64,000 nucleotides of DNA. It comes from Larus michahellis (taxonomy: Eukaryota; Chordata; Aves; Charadriiformes; Laridae). Location: the NCBI RefSeq assembly GCF_964199755.1, contig NC_133913.1, positions 8,162,201 through 8,226,200 on the forward strand, written 5' to 3'. The notes below the pieces were generated by a model. It saw nothing but the letters and a program-made list of their open reading frames with translations. It did no database searches and was not told where the DNA came from. The stretch's first letter is position 1; each line of letters begins with the position of its first letter. This document shows positions 1-12,284 of this stretch, piece by piece. The position numbers and the translations under genes were made by a program.

Positions 1-1898
1 TCTCTCTGGTGCTCTCAGAGACTTCTGTCTTTAGTCATCCATCCTTCAAGCTGTACTTGGATAATCCTCCAAGTTCTGGAGGACACCTTTGTCAGAGGAA
101 TTCCTGGGCAAATAGCCCCTATTTGATGAAACCGAGAGTTGCTAAATCGATACAAAACTAAAGCTGTGGTTTTTTGTTCTTAGTAGAAATCCTGGTTTAC
201 TGACAACTGCGTTTAAGGATTCCAATAACAGAATGCTCAGACATCCCTGTTATCATTATAAAACATTATTTTCTGTCAGGGTAAGAGATTGAATTTACAG
301 ATATCATGATGGAGGATGTGCCTCATTTTGAATTTGGACCATAGCCTGCTGTCCGCGACCTTAGAGATCCCAAATGTGTAGGTACCATTTGAACTAAGTG
401 GCCTGGCAGTTTGGGGCAGCAAACACAGACGGAGACACGGAAGCCTCCAAGCCTTTGCCAGGGTATGGCAAGCACAGACAGGCAAAAGCACACATGCACA
501 CAGAACAGGTCTGCAAGCATTCCACGTGGAGGGAAGGAAGGATGGATGCACAGACAAACGCACTCACCGTGGAACCGCAGCCTGCAGCAGGAGCAATGAG
601 CAGACACGGGAATGGCCCCAGGACTCAAACCTGTCAGCTGCAGCAGGAAAGGATGTTCACAGGCGCTCTTGGAGGAGGAGGAGGGCTGATCATTGCGTCA
701 TTGCAGGAAGCAGCAGGGACGGGTGGGAGCTGCGGTTACAGCCGCAGTGCCTGGCCAGATTCCAGGAAAGGGAATGCTGCCAAATGCGCACTCTGGGATA
801 TGCAGTTAGGAACCAGGGATGATGCCCGCCCTGCCTGCTGGGATGAGGTAGGGGCACTGGAGATGCTGCCATCCCTGCCTGCTGGGATGGGTAGGAGGCA
901 GTGGGCGTAGGGGTGCTCCAGGTCACTGGGCAGCTCTGGGAGGTCAGTGGAGCCCCGAAGAAAGCGGGATTGATGGGGAACCCACTTAGAGGGTACTTTT
1001 TGGGCCCAAACTGGGGACCCACGCTGGGAGGAGCAGAGGGCACTAATAGAGACAATGCTCTGGGTTGTTTACTGTCCTGGGGGCTCTGAGCTGTGGATGC
1101 TGCCTTGGAAAGGACTCTCGTGTGTGGCAGGGGTGTCTTGGGGAGAGAACTGCAGCAGTGCCGCACGGGGTGGGCAGGGGAGGGGGAGCTGCCCAGTACC
1201 ACCTGCCCTGCGGGGGGGTTGGAGGCAGCTGAGGGAGGGGTGGGATCAGGGGAAGGCTCCCATGTTCCCGGTTGGGAAACACCTCCCCACCAGAAGCAGA
1301 AGTGGCTGCTGCACCAGGGAGCCATCCCATTCCTGCAGCCAAAGTGCACCCACACAAGCACTTCACCCTGCCTTCCTGACACTCTCCCCTGACTTTTCCT
1401 TTTCCAGCGGGCCTCAGCATGTCCAAGAGGATACAGGTAGGAAGGCAGTTTTGGACCAGTGAGAAAAACTTGGAAGAAGAGATGTCCATCTTGTGTCTTT
1501 ATTCTAGACATTGCTGAGCTTGCTTGGAGTCATACACCTCCAGAAAAGTGAATGCGAAAGCGCCAGACATGGAAGGGGTGCTGATATGAATGAAATCTGG
1601 GGGCCTACATCAGAAGACAAGGTCCCATTTTCTTGAGGGGCACCGAGATCTCCTTGTTCCCCAGAGGACAGACTATTTAGGTTGAGAGCCGGAGTCACCA
1701 AAGTGCACTAGGTAGCTTGGGCATGATCTTGTCAGAGGAGCAGCTACAGTGTAGTCAGATGTCCATGTGCATGACTGTGGAGTAACAGACATGGTCAGAC
1801 CCTGATTTGCTTCTGGAACAGTGACATTTTCTATTTCCTACCTTGTGGCATTTCAGTAAGCCAGATTTCATCAATTTCTTTTCAGGGATTTTCTTCTC
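1..1898. other. No recognised gene; GC-rich stretch at about 400-1450
   Basis: I recognise no coding region. Positions 400-1450 are G-rich on the plus strand and keep several frames open by composition alone; the predicted peptides are Pro/Ser/Gly-rich and match no family. A short duplicated unit containing CCTGCCTGCTGGGATG occurs twice between about 826 and 892. A possible mini-exon flanked by a pyrimidine tract with CAG and a downstream GTAGG lies near 1408-1437, but nothing else supports a gene. Confidence 0.4.
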
Positions 1899-2118
1899 TG
1901 TTCTGGTTTTGGCTGTATAGAGTTAATTTTCTTCACAGTAGCTAGTATGGGGCTATGTTTTGTATTTGTGATTTGTGCTGAAAACAGCGTTGATAATATA
2001 GAGATGTTTTCATTACTGTTGAACAGTGCTTACACAGAGTCAAGGCCATTTCTGCTCCTCATACCCACTCCACCAGTGAGCAGGCGGGGAGTGCACCAGG
2101 TGTTGGGAGAGGATAGGT
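1899..2118 (+). mobile_element. Retroviral LTR fragment, family A (5' part)
   Basis: The segment begins with TG and matches the first about 215 bases of the solo LTR at 61525-62125: 'tagctagtatggggctatg', the 'gaaaacagcgttgataa' stretch, and 'cagtgcttacacagagtcaagg'. It is a fossil fragment of an avian endogenous retrovirus LTR, with no internal genes attached. The family name is not assigned. Confidence 0.75.
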
Positions 2119-2446
2119 GACTGTTTAATAAGTAAAGCAAAAGCCACGCACACAAGCAAAGCAATCCAAGGAATTCATTCACTACTTCCCATTGGCAGGC
2201 AGGTGTTCAGCCATCTCTAGGAAAGCGGGGCTCCGTCACATGTAATGGTTCCTTGGGAAAACAAACAACACCACTCCAAATGTTCCCCTCTTCCTTCTTC
2301 TTTCCCCAGCTTTATAGGCTGATCATGATGTCATATGGTATATGACATCATGATAATAGGCCTTTGGTCAGTTGGGGTCAGCTGTCCCAGCTGTGTCCCC
2401 TCCTAACTCCTTGTGCACTCCCAGCCTACTCCCTGGCTGGTTAATA
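2118..2446 (-). mobile_element. Retroviral LTR fragment, family A (middle and 3' part, inverted)
   Basis: Read on the minus strand, this carries the remainder of the same LTR family: 'ggggacacagctgggacag', a TGACATCA motif, a TATA-like 'ctataaagctgggg', and the 'attaaac' polyadenylation region. It lies head-to-head with the plus-strand piece at 1899-2118. The two overlap by only a few tens of LTR bases, so they could be one rearranged LTR or two separate fragments. Confidence 0.7.
2324..2352. promoter_or_regulatory. Palindrome around a CRE-like site in the LTR promoter region
   Basis: Two perfect 13-base arms, CATGATGTCATAT and its reverse complement, flank the 3-base centre GGT. Each arm contains TGACATCA or its complement, one base from the CREB/ATF consensus TGACGTCA. 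A TATA-like 'tataaagc' follows on the minus strand, so this is probably part of the old LTR promoter. Whether it is active is unknown. Confidence 0.5.
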
Positions 2447-3413
2447 ACAGGCCTCAGTTGGCTGCCAGGTGCACACCAAGCTGCTCTGTCCCTCCTCTTT
2501 CTCAGCAGGACTCGGGGGAGGAAATAAGGACAGGCAAATTGCTCATCTGATACCATCATGGGCAAAAGAGACTCATCTTTAGGAAATGAATTTAATTTAT
2601 TGTCAATAACAGAGTAGGAAACTGAGAAATAAAAACAAAACTAAAACCACCTTCCCACCACCTCTCTTCTTCCTAGGCTCAACTTTACCCCTGACTCTTC
2701 TACCTCATTCGCCCTGAGTGGCCCAGGGGAATGGGGAATGGAGATTGCAGTTAGTTCATAACATGTTTTGTCTGGCACTTCTTCCTCCTCATGCTCTTCC
2801 GCTGCTCCAGCATGGGGTTCTTCCCACAGGATACAGTCCATGAACTTCTCCAACGTGGGTTCTTCCCACGGGCTGCAGTTCTTCAAGAACTGCTCCAGCA
2901 TGGGTCCTTTTCAATGGGCCACAGTCCATCAGGAACAGACTGCCCCAGCATTGGTCCCCCGCTGGTCACAACTTCCTTCGGGGCATCTCGACCTGCTCCA
3001 GCATGGGGTCTTCAGTGGGCTGTGGTGTGGATATCCTCTCCTCTGTGGTTGTCCGTGGGCTGCAGGGGGAGAACCTGCTCCACCATGATCTTCTCCATGG
3101 GCTGCAAGAGGTGCTCTGCACCCATCCCCTGGAGCCCTTCTTCCCCCTCCTGCTTCACTGGCCTTGGTGTCTGCAGGGCTGTTTCTCTCACATTTTCTCA
3201 CTCCTCTCTCACAGCTGCTGTGCGGTGTAAATATGTTATCACAGAGGTGCCACCAGCATTGCTCATTGGCTCTGTTTTGGGTAGTGGTGTGTCTGTCTTG
3301 GAGCCTTGGCTCTGTCTGACATGGGGGTAGCTCCTGGTCTCTTCTCACTGAGGACACCTCTGCAGCTCCCCTCCCACTTCCACCCTCAACCCAAGCCACA
3401 TAAACTCAATACA
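2447..3413 (-). mobile_element. Retroviral-type LTR, family B (solo)
   Basis: Read on the minus strand, the element starts near 3413 with TGTATTGAG and runs to about 2447. An AATAAA motif lies on the minus strand at about 2590-2600. Inside are imperfect repeats around 'ctgctccagcatggg' and 'catgggctgcag', which are typical of this avian LTR. The copy at 63168-63952 has the same orientation and organisation. No internal viral genes are next to it, so it looks like an old solo LTR. Confidence 0.7.
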
Positions 3414-5288
3414 AACACCATGTGGGATTTCACAGATCTTAAAGAGAGTAATGCAACCCTATCCCAACAGAAACCTGGGCTCACAGCAGGTCACTAAACT
3501 TCATCCATAGGGAAGAATGCTATGGATTCCTTTCTCCCTTTTGGAAAGTCTTGTTTACAATAAGCAGATGATTAAAGATTGTCTCATATGCAAAACCAAG
3601 CCATGGTGACAGAATTTATTCTCATGGCAGTCACAGATGTGTCGTCTCTGTAGGTTCTACTATTCTTTTCAGTTCCCTGTTTCCTATTTACCCTACCCAG
3701 AAACCCCATTATCCCACACCAAGTGACCCAAGTTTAATGTAAAAGCCCCTGGACTCAACCAGGAGTAACTGTCTTGGATGCTTTTATAAGTACTGGCATA
3801 AGGATACATTCACAAAGAGATGCATTGTGTCCAAACACAAACCTGGGCCAACGTTCCTTCTGAATGTGTTCATTACATCCCTTTGACTTTCAGTAAGACT
3901 CAGCAACAATCTAAAACCAGGCAGCTGGGATAGGGCAAAATTCAAAATTAAGACCCCATGGCATCTAGAGTGCTTTCACGCAGGGTGAGCTATCAGTGAA
4001 AAGGAACAAAAGTTTCCTGTATGCCATGGGTTTTACCAGCAAGCTCCATGATTGTATCCAAAATAGCACTATCTTTAGGCAACTACAGAGAAGGCTGAAA
4101 TTTAACCCTCATGGGTACATGTGAGTGTATAAACAGGTCACTAAACTACATCTGTAGATGTACACTCATTGAGGTCTTTTAGGTTTTCTGTTGGATTGTT
4201 GGTTTTATTTTTTTCCCATTCCTGAACCACAAATTCTGCTCCCAGTCAATTTTAGAAACCAAAATGTCAAATCTGGAGCCTGGCCGTAGGGATGGAAGTT
4301 TCCCCTGTACTGCACTGGAGAAGAAACCACAGGAGCTACTTGGGAAATCTGGCCAGGCGCTGAGATTACCAGGTGAAATGGCACATACGGAGTGATGCCA
4401 CACTTTCACAGGGCCACTTGCGGACACAGAACTTACCTGGGTCATGCAGGAGACTAGTTTCAGTGTCCTTCTCTCTCAGAGAAGGCTAGCAGTATTTTCT
4501 TCCCCCCACACCCATCCCCCCTCCCCAAAAATGATTACTCCAAGGTCGTAGCATACCTTTTTCTCCGTGTGCTTGTGGAGATCTCAGCTGCTCCTCTTGG
4601 AACTGTCCCGTGATCGTGCCTGGATGAATCTCTCCATCTGAGTGATGCAGAATGCTAATTATCCCATGACTCAGACTCTAAGATGCTTGTGGGCACTGTA
4701 CTATATGAAATGCTTAGTTCTTGCTAGAAACAACAAATGAGCACTAGTTTCTCTTCCTTTCCTTTGCCTTCTCCACACCTTCAATAAAAACCATGAGTCT
4801 CTTAAAGAACTGCAGTAATGTCTTTATCACTTTCATGTAGTGGATCCCTTTTCTGCTGGAAGGAATGGAAATCATATAAAATGAAAAGAAAAAAAAAGTG
4901 AAAGCAACCTGCCTACTCACTATCAATTGTGTATGCTTATCCTGAAAAGTTCACTGTAAAAGAATATATCTTAAGTGAGAGGGGCAGCTGAACTCCTGCA
5001 ATGAAAGTGAGAACTTCAAGCCTGAATACCTGAAAAAGATGTGGGAAGTGGGGTGGGTTTTGGCTGCTCTGTTTTAGAAGAAATGTCTGGTATACATTTC
5101 ATACTCCTCAGGAAGAAATGTAAATGGAAATTCTAAATAATTTGCTTCTGAAGCCAAGAATAAGGACAAGATATTCTCAAGTATGAAACACTTTGCTTCT
5201 GGTGTTTCCAGTGAGCTAGTAAACCTTACACACCCACTGAAAGTGGAAATAACATTTTTAAAACACACGTTCTCGGACAAGAAAAGAT
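3414..5288. other. No recognised feature
   Basis: This is AT-rich intergenic DNA between the LTR cluster and the OR10-like gene. I see no convincing coding region, RNA gene or repeat family. Confidence 0.4.
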
Positions 5289-6239
5289 TTATTTCTTCAT
5301 CAGCTCAGACATCATTCTGATTAGTACTTCTTTCACATCTTTATTCCTCAGGCTGTAAATCAGAGGGTTTAACATAGGAATTATGGCTGTGTATGTGAAA
5401 GGCATAAATTTCTTTGCGTCTTGAGAGTAACTGACTTTGGGCCGTAAGTAAATCAAGGTCCCACTTCCACAGTGCAATGTTACAACAATTAGGTGTGAGG
5501 AACAGGTGGAGAAGATCTTGTGTCTACCCTCTGCAGAGGAAATCTTCAGGATGTTGGAGATGATGTAGGCATAGGATACCAGAATGAGACAAAATGGCAT
5601 AACGATAACCAGTGCTGTGGCTATAACGATCTGCTTTTCATACAAAGAAGTGTCAGTGCAGGAGAGCATGATGAGGGGGGGAATATCACAGAAGAAGTAG
5701 TTAATCTTCCTGGGCCCACAAAACGGCAATGCGAACACCCAAGCTGTCTGCACCACGGACACAACATTACCACTGCAGCATGACAGCAGGACCAAGGAAA
5801 GACAAACTCTGCTGTTCATGATGATTGCATATCTAAGGGGGTTGCATATGGCCACGTAACGGTCGTAGGCCATGGCTGCCAAAAGGTACCACTCAGTGGC
5901 TCCTAAAAAAATCACACAGTAGAGCTGTGCGACACAGCCCATGTAGGAAATGCTCCTGTCCTCTGACAGGAAGTTTACCAGCATCTTGGGAACAACCACC
6001 GATGCTGTGGAGATATCCAGGAAGGACAGGACCCGGAGGAAGAAGTACATGGGCATGCGGAGGGAGGGGTGCAGTGTGACCGTGAAGATGAGAAGGTTCC
6101 CAAAGATGGTGATGGTGTAAATGAAGCAGAATGTGAAGAACAGCAAGTGCTTCAGTTCTGGGTATCTGGACAATCCAGAGAGGACAAATCCAGTCAGCAG
6201 AGTGTGGTTTCCTGGTTCTGGATCATCTGTTGGCTTCAT
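5289..6239 (-). CDS. Olfactory receptor, OR10-like (intact)
   Basis: This encodes a seven-helix odorant receptor of 316 residues in one exon, normal for class II ORs, acting at the membrane of olfactory neurons through G-olf. Visible hallmarks: an N-glycosylation site NHT at residue 11; GN in TM1 (residues 47-48); PMYFF at 63-67; the conserved Cys at about 102; MAYDRYVAIC at 123-132 after TM3; KIFSTCSSHL at TM6; and NPLIYSLRN at TM7. The MAYDRYVAICNPLRY block with GATE just before it is characteristic of family 10. The ATG at 6239 is preferred over the in-frame ATG 180 bases upstream because it follows directly on a pyrimidine tract ending in CCCAG, a good splice acceptor from an upstream 5' UTR exon, and it gives the normal OR N-terminus. 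I see no frame breaks. The exact subfamily is uncertain. Confidence 0.93.
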   Translation of the reverse strand: MKPTDDPEPGNHTLLTGFVLSGLSRYPELKHLLFFTFCFIYTITIFGNLLIFTVTLHPSLRMPMYFFLRVLSFLDISTASVVVPKMLVNFLSEDRSISYMGCVAQLYCVIFLGATEWYLLAAMAYDRYVAICNPLRYAIIMNSRVCLSLVLLSCCSGNVVSVVQTAWVFALPFCGPRKINYFFCDIPPLIMLSCTDTSLYEKQIVIATALVIVMPFCLILVSYAYIISNILKISSAEGRHKIFSTCSSHLIVVTLHCGSGTLIYLRPKVSYSQDAKKFMPFTYTAIIPMLNPLIYSLRNKDVKEVLIRMMSELMKK

Positions 6240-9200
6240 CTGGGAGGAATTAAATGGACGGACTGTCAGAGGGGTAGTCACTGGACCAAGATCACGGTGC
6301 TTCAGCCAGAGCCAGTTGCTGAAGTGAGGAGTTTCTTTGAAATCCCTGGAGAGCCACTGGATCAAAGGGTGAAACTCTATAGAGGGCTCAGCTGAACAAA
6401 GGAAGAAGGCAATGTCCATGCGTGCTGCAAGTGCGTGATGTTAGCACTCCCTACATTTCATAGTTTGGGACAGTGACCAAGCATACAACTATGAGGAGTT
6501 AGTATTTAAGGGTTGGCTCCATTATGGGTGTATGGTTAATTGCTGAGAACATGGGCTCCCCCCACATGTCAGGTCTGTGGTCCCAAGTGGTTTTGTAGGT
6601 GTTTTCTGCACTGCAGAGAAAGCCCAGCTGACAGCCAAAACACCCACAGTCCAAAGAAAGCAAAACCAAAACAAATCAAAGCAAACCCAAATACCCATTG
6701 TATACAGACAAAAAATGGAAGAAGGAGTAATTAGAGGGAAAGATACCCACAGAGAACACTAATAAAGTGTAGAGGGTGAAGCTCAGTACCATCTCCTTCA
6801 TTAGTCACATTGCCTCATTACCGTGGTGAGTGTTGCTGTGTGTGCGATGCCAATGGGATATTCATGCAGCGCTGTGCCAGCCGTGGTACCTCTGTGTTTT
6901 CTTTCTGCCCAGAATGGGAAACTGATGCACAGAAGGAGAGAAGAAATTAGCCTGGCACAGAGGAGAAAGTGGTCATTAATTCTGCGTTCTTCCGACTTGT
7001 CATCTCTTCCCAAAGGGGCAACCAACCTGTGGACGACACCAGTAAATCTCAAGGCACAGAATGCATTTGGGCAGCAGAAATGTATGCATATATGGGCACA
7101 CAGCAGGGAAGCACCTTTTCCACTGTGCACACATGGACCTGGTCAACAGACCACCACTCATAGAGAAGGACACATCATCAGAGCAAGAGCAGTGCACACA
7201 GCCCTGCCATGATGCAATCATTTCTCATACTGACTTCATCTAAATTCTTTCTGCCAAAACTTCACTCACACAAGATGCCTTTCTGTCAGCGTTCTTTTCT
7301 GACATGAACATGAAAATGAAAGCTGTGGAATTGGGAGTCACAGATGATTTTAGCTTACAAGCACAATAAAGAAACTCCTAATGTTCTTGGGCATTTAAAG
7401 GTCTGATGTATTTAAAAGGAATCTTTCTGGTTTTGACTGATTCCGTTAACAAAGAAATGAAAGAACACTGTGCTATTTGAAGCTCCAAAGTCTGAGAGAT
7501 ACCTCAATATAACCTGTGCGTAACAGAATAGAGAATGACATCAAATATTTTCTGCAGTTTGTAATGGCACACATTCACACCAGTTTTCTTAACTTGTCAG
7601 ATCCATGCACCTGAAGTTGAATCTACCTAATTCTGCTCTTTGATCCCTTACTAAAGTTTTAGACTATCGCTTTGGTCATCAGCTGTTAATTAAAGTCAGT
7701 AAGTCTCACAGCAGTCATTGGTTTACTGAACAGAAACTGAGAGAAACAACTGAGAGAAACAACTCTCACTTTGTGTAATTCTTGTTTAGTGCCTATGAGG
7801 ACCTTCAAGTTTTGGTCTTCACTCTTCCTTGGATTTGCTTTATGTATTCACAAAGAGCATTTTGAAGTAAGTGTCCTACCTTCAGCAGTTCTGTCATCCA
7901 GTGGATCATGCAGAACGGATCATCCAGAACGGATCATGCAAATTTCACTAGAAGTATTTCCCTTGTTTTCTTACATTAAGGACAGTGTTGGGCTGATGAC
8001 TCCTACAGTCAGCTTACATTGCAGATTTTAAATTGTATGTTAAATGTAGATTCTCTCCTGCCACATCTTGAATAATCTGTGACATTATCACATGGTATAT
8101 TCCATGGGACATCAGGCAAGTTTTCTCTGAAACACGATAAATGGAATTTACCTGCCCTTCACACAGATGTCATAATGCTAGTTGTCAAAGATTAACCTCA
8201 CAGAGAAGAAGTAAAAGAATTTGTTAAAGTTGTTTCAATTTAGTTGAATTGGGTGCAACTGAAAAGACAGAGTCCTTAATGCATCTTTATTTTTTGTGGC
8301 CAAGAGGAGAACAGCTGAGCTACCTCTGATACATGACTTACTCCACGATTAAATAGACTCTCTTGAAATCCCCATTTAACCTATGGGTGGGATTGATTTC
8401 AGCTGATTTTAGAAATGTCATAGTTGGTTGTTCAGAACTTAATGCTCTCTCTGTGGGCAATGGGAGGCAACAAGGTAATGATATCTTTACAACAGCAGAT
8501 GAAACACTATTTTGAATGGCAACTTTCCCTCCATAGTCTGCAAAGTGGGACCAGAGTGACTCCTTCAGATTTAGGCATATCATGTCTTACATGACTAATG
8601 CTATGAACTGTGCATCCTGAACCAGCTGAAAAATAGCTGGAAACATCAAGGGATGTGTGATTCAAAGGACAGAATTAGCTTGATCTAGCCTACTGCCTTC
8701 GCCTAATTGCAGTGGATTAGAGGAAGAGCTATCTCCTGTAGCAGAGGTTTCATTCACATTTGAATCTTTAATCTTAACTTTGAATTTTTCCCTTCCCTTC
8801 CCTTCCCTCATTTCCATTTTCACCCTCCTTTTTTCCCTTCCTTCTTTCAGTAGGAACAAACAAACAAACAAACAAAAATCAGATTTGAACTGGAATTACT
8901 TACTGGAATTAAACGTGTACCTATTGACAACCTAACAAAAGGTTCTGAGTATCTATTCCATAATAAAGTTGCACTTAAATTTAGTCAACCTCTCTTTTAC
9001 AGATGAGAAGCAAATTCATTGAAAATAAAAGACTTGGTCATTGAGTACAAAACTATAGTTTCTTCCGCATTTGGATTCATGGATTTCATTTCACTTTTTT
9101 TGCCTGGTGTACCTTATTTGCATAGGTCAAAGATCTGTCTTTACATTTTTGGCTTTGATTATTTCGCATGATCTTTTCCGTGTATTTCCACGAAGAGGAT

Positions 9201-10646
9201 TTCAGCTTCAACCAATTGTTGAAGGTCTCTTTAGAATGGCCTGAGAACCAGAAATGTTTAGATAAAAACTTCTCCATTTTTGCTGTCTTTACACAAGTTT
9301 TGCTCTGAAATGTCCCATGCTTGTAATGCATGTTCTTTCTGAGTAACCCAGTTGCCAAGGAAGATCAGAAAAAAAAATGTTATTCTCTAGGTACTCTAAG
9401 TGCTGTGTCTTCAGCAGCAGTGTCATCACTACTGACATCCAGTACCTAAAAGACAGAAAAGAGTAGATGGCCACACACTATTTAGCTTAAATATTTTACT
9501 AAGTGTGCAGTATTTGGACTTGCTCTGTGGAATCTGTCCAAACTGATGTCCTTTCTGTGGGTTTCATCTTACTAGAGAATGAATATAACCTCAATCTCAT
9601 TTAAAATCACAACTGTTTCTGAACACTATATTATTTCAGCCTAACAGTGACTCAGGTCCAGCATACATTGGGTCTGATCTGACGAAGCATAGCCACATGA
9701 ATTATTTTGATTCACACAAGAAATCACATTGTTTGCACCAGGAATTAAAAATTATGTAAGGAGTGTCTCAAATTTACTAGCAAATTTCTCTAGAAGTACA
9801 CAAAAAAATACTTTTCGGTTAACTTAGGATTGGTACTACAAACTTAATTCATCTAAGTAGCCCTGACATGCAGAGTCTGAAGAGCCATGGAACCAATTAT
9901 TGCATGAGACAATATTCAAATTAAGACTTTTTAAGTTGTTCATTGTCAAGAGTGTGAGAACGGAAAATATCAGGCAAGTTTACAGCTTTTGTTTCTTGAA
10001 TTCTTTGAGACGCCCTTAGACACCTGCTTTAATACTTAAAGTACTCTATGGAGACATTGGGAAAAAGGATTTTTGTCCTTCAAATGGATAAGAAATCTTT
10101 GTTTTCTCAAAGAACAGCCACATTTTTCATCTCTTTTGTTGGGGTTTTTTGAGTTGAGCTTAAAGTAAGCGCTACACTTACAGTGCAGTTACTGTTCAAC
10201 AGTACCTGAACCATGACCTTTCTGTTAAAGACCTACAAGGAGGGGAATCTCAAAGGGAAACAGCCACAACCAGTTTGGAACTGGAAAAGCATATACAGTT
10301 CTCTGTTTTTGGAGACTGAAGGAATGTTCCATCTTTTTTTCCATTTCTTCTATGAGTGATTGACAGAATCTTTAACTTGTAGTCTGAAAATGTGATATGA
10401 AAGACAGAAAGAAAGTAAAACCTATGTCGCAGAATTGTGACCTTCCTCAAGTTAACTGTTTACATGTAAGTTAGTTATTTATAGTCTGCAGAGCCATGAG
10501 AAAGAGGAATCTGCAGAGAACGATTCATCACATAACAAGATAGTCATAATTGAAACTAGGGCAAAGCATCTTTGTTCCATGAACTGAATAAATATATTAG
10601 TACAATTATGCTTATAAATTAGAATTTTCACTTAAATATATTTCAT
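6240..10646. other. No recognised gene; AT-rich intergenic DNA with minor simple repeats
   Basis: An untranslated 5' exon of the OR10-like gene may lie here, but I cannot place it. Small features: a 13-base unit ACTGAGAGAAACA twice at about 7736-7762; a 14-base unit GATCATGCAGAACG about three times at 7904-7937; a pyrimidine tract at 8788-8850; and (CAAA)n at 8853-8876. No larger repeat family was recognised. Confidence 0.4.
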
Positions 10647-10868
10647 AGAATCATAGAATGTCTTAGGTTGGAAGGGTCCATAAAGATCATCTAGTTCCAA
10701 CCCCCCTGCCATGGGCAGGGACACCTCCCACTAGACCAGGTTGCTCAAAGCCCCATTCAGCCTGGCCTTGAACACCTTCAGGGATGGGGCATTCACAGCT
10801 TCCCTGGACAACCTGTTCCAGCACCTCACCATCCTTATAGTGAAAAATTTCTTTCTCATATTGAAGAT
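10647..10868 (-). mobile_element. CR1 LINE, 3' fragment
   Basis: It begins with the reverse complement of the CR1 3' terminus (CATAGAATCATAGAATG), followed by 'ggttggaaggg' and 'ccatgggcagggacacctcc'. It is truncated at the 5' end after about 220 bases and carries no coding capacity worth noting. Confidence 0.9.
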
Positions 10869-11689
10869 ATGGGAGAAAAAGAAAGCAGAAAAATATGTCA
10901 GTATGCAATAGCTTTCCCTTAACTTTTTATGTTACTATTTGTCCAGCTCGTACAATACAATTGAAAATCTTTGCAGATTGGGTGTGCTCTCAGTTCACAT
11001 TGTTTTGGCCTATTTTGAAATTCTGTGTGAATCCCAAACCGTTGCCAGGGCCTGAGTGTACCAGGAGGTTCTGCAGCCTCCTCCTCCTTCTGCCCATGCC
11101 ACAGGACTTAGCTCCCTATACTTAAAGTCAGCTCTGATCTGGCACCTTAAATCAGACCAGTAAACAAACAGCTATGCTGTGAGAGGCCTCCTCAGGAACC
11201 ATCATCTTTTGGCTTGGAATCTGCTTTTAATGTCAAACTCTTGCTTTGCTTCCTCGTCTGAACTATGTTATAGGTGTGCCTACGCGCAGCCTTGTGCCTT
11301 GTTGTTCCTGAGGGAAAAAAAAAAGGCGTGGAGTGCCTCGGCTTCTCCCAAGTACTGTGTCACTGTCTACCCTGCACTGCTGAGCAGTAGGCCAACATTA
11401 TCTTTTCATTTCCTTTCTTTTTTTCTGCCAAGGAATTACGGGCAACATCTTATTAACCATCATATCCCTGGCTACTTTCAATTGCAGAAGAGTTTTGTCT
11501 TTCCTAACTCCATACCTATATAGCCTGTATTTCTCCTGGGTAGCCCATTGCCACTTCCACCTTTTGAGTACTTCTTTTTTGCATCCGAGTTCAGATGGGA
11601 GTTTTTCATTCATCCATATCAGCCAAACTTACCGCACTAGTTCAACTTTCTATGTGTTGGTCAGGACCATTCTTGTGTTTTGAGTCAGA
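10869..11689. other. No recognised feature
   Basis: This is unique-looking sequence. A plus-strand frame around 11440-11680 starts with GNILLTIISLAT, faintly like OR TM1, but lacks every later OR motif, so I do not call it. Confidence 0.35.
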
Positions 11690-11995
11690 GTCCTCCTCAG
11701 AGATCAATCAGCTCTTCTGCGGCCGCTTGACCCTCCAAGGCCTTGTGTGATCCAGCCAAGCAGCTCCCTGAAAAAGGCAAAAACTGCTCTCCTGAAATAT
11801 AGGGTTGTAGTTATGCTATTTATATTATTCACTTCTGTCAGCTTTTCAGATTCACGGTCACTGAAGCCAAGGCTGCCCTAAACCTTCACATGCAAAATGT
11901 TTTCTTATCGGTTGTTTATGAGTATTAGGTCCATCACAGCATCTTCCCTAGACAGCTCTTCAGTCACTTCTGACAAGGTATTTTATTTGACCTAC
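11690..11995 (-). mobile_element. CR1 LINE, internal ORF2 fragment (end of endonuclease domain)
   Basis: Minus-strand translation gives degenerate CR1 ORF2 motifs from the region after the endonuclease: a 'DLILxNN' block, 'GSLGFSDRE', then 'FRRAVFAFFRELLG', in the order found in the longer CR1 at 22707-23500. It is an old copy missing both ends, and it abuts a plus-strand CR1 tail. Confidence 0.65.
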
Positions 11996-12000
11996 TCCAG

Positions 12001-12278
12001 TGGTGCCCAGTGACAGGACAAGAAGTAATGGGCACAAACTTGAACACAGGAAGTTCCACCTAAACATGAGGAGGAACTCCTTTACCCTCAGAGAGGGCAG
12101 AGCCCTGGCACAGGCTGCCCAGAGAGGTGGTGGAGTCTCCGTCTCTGGAGACATTCCAACCCCGCCTGCACGCGTTCCTGTGTCACCTGCTCTGGGTGAC
12201 CCTGCTCTGGCAGGGGGGCTTGGAGGGGATGATCTCCAGAGGTCCTTCCAACCACTATCGTTCTGTGATTCTGTGAAT
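12001..12278 (+). mobile_element. CR1 LINE, 3' fragment
   Basis: It contains the C-terminal end of ORF2 ('cccagtgacaggacaaga', then 'aggaactcctttaccctc' and 'gcccagagaggtggtggag') and ends in the CR1 3' terminus 'gttctgtgattctgtg'. It is truncated at the 5' end, about 278 bases long, and opposite in strand to the neighbouring CR1 fragment. Confidence 0.9.
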
Positions 12279-12284
12279 ATATAA

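Noticed and set aside
690-1511. 273-codon minus-strand open frame
   Set aside because: Pro/Ser-rich with no motif, overlapping open frames on both strands; explained by GC-rich composition. No supported splice or homology signal.
2768-3330. Open frames rich in Ser/Cys within the family B LTR
   Set aside because: They come from the LTR's internal imperfect repeats and have no protein match.
5289-6419. 376-residue version of the OR10-like receptor starting at 6419
   Set aside because: The extra 60 residues have no OR counterpart and the internal ATG follows a splice acceptor; the 316-residue form fits the family.
11440-11683. Faint OR-like start (GNILLTIISLAT)
   Set aside because: No PMYFF, DRY, SSHL or NPLIYS motif follows in any frame; the similarity is too short.
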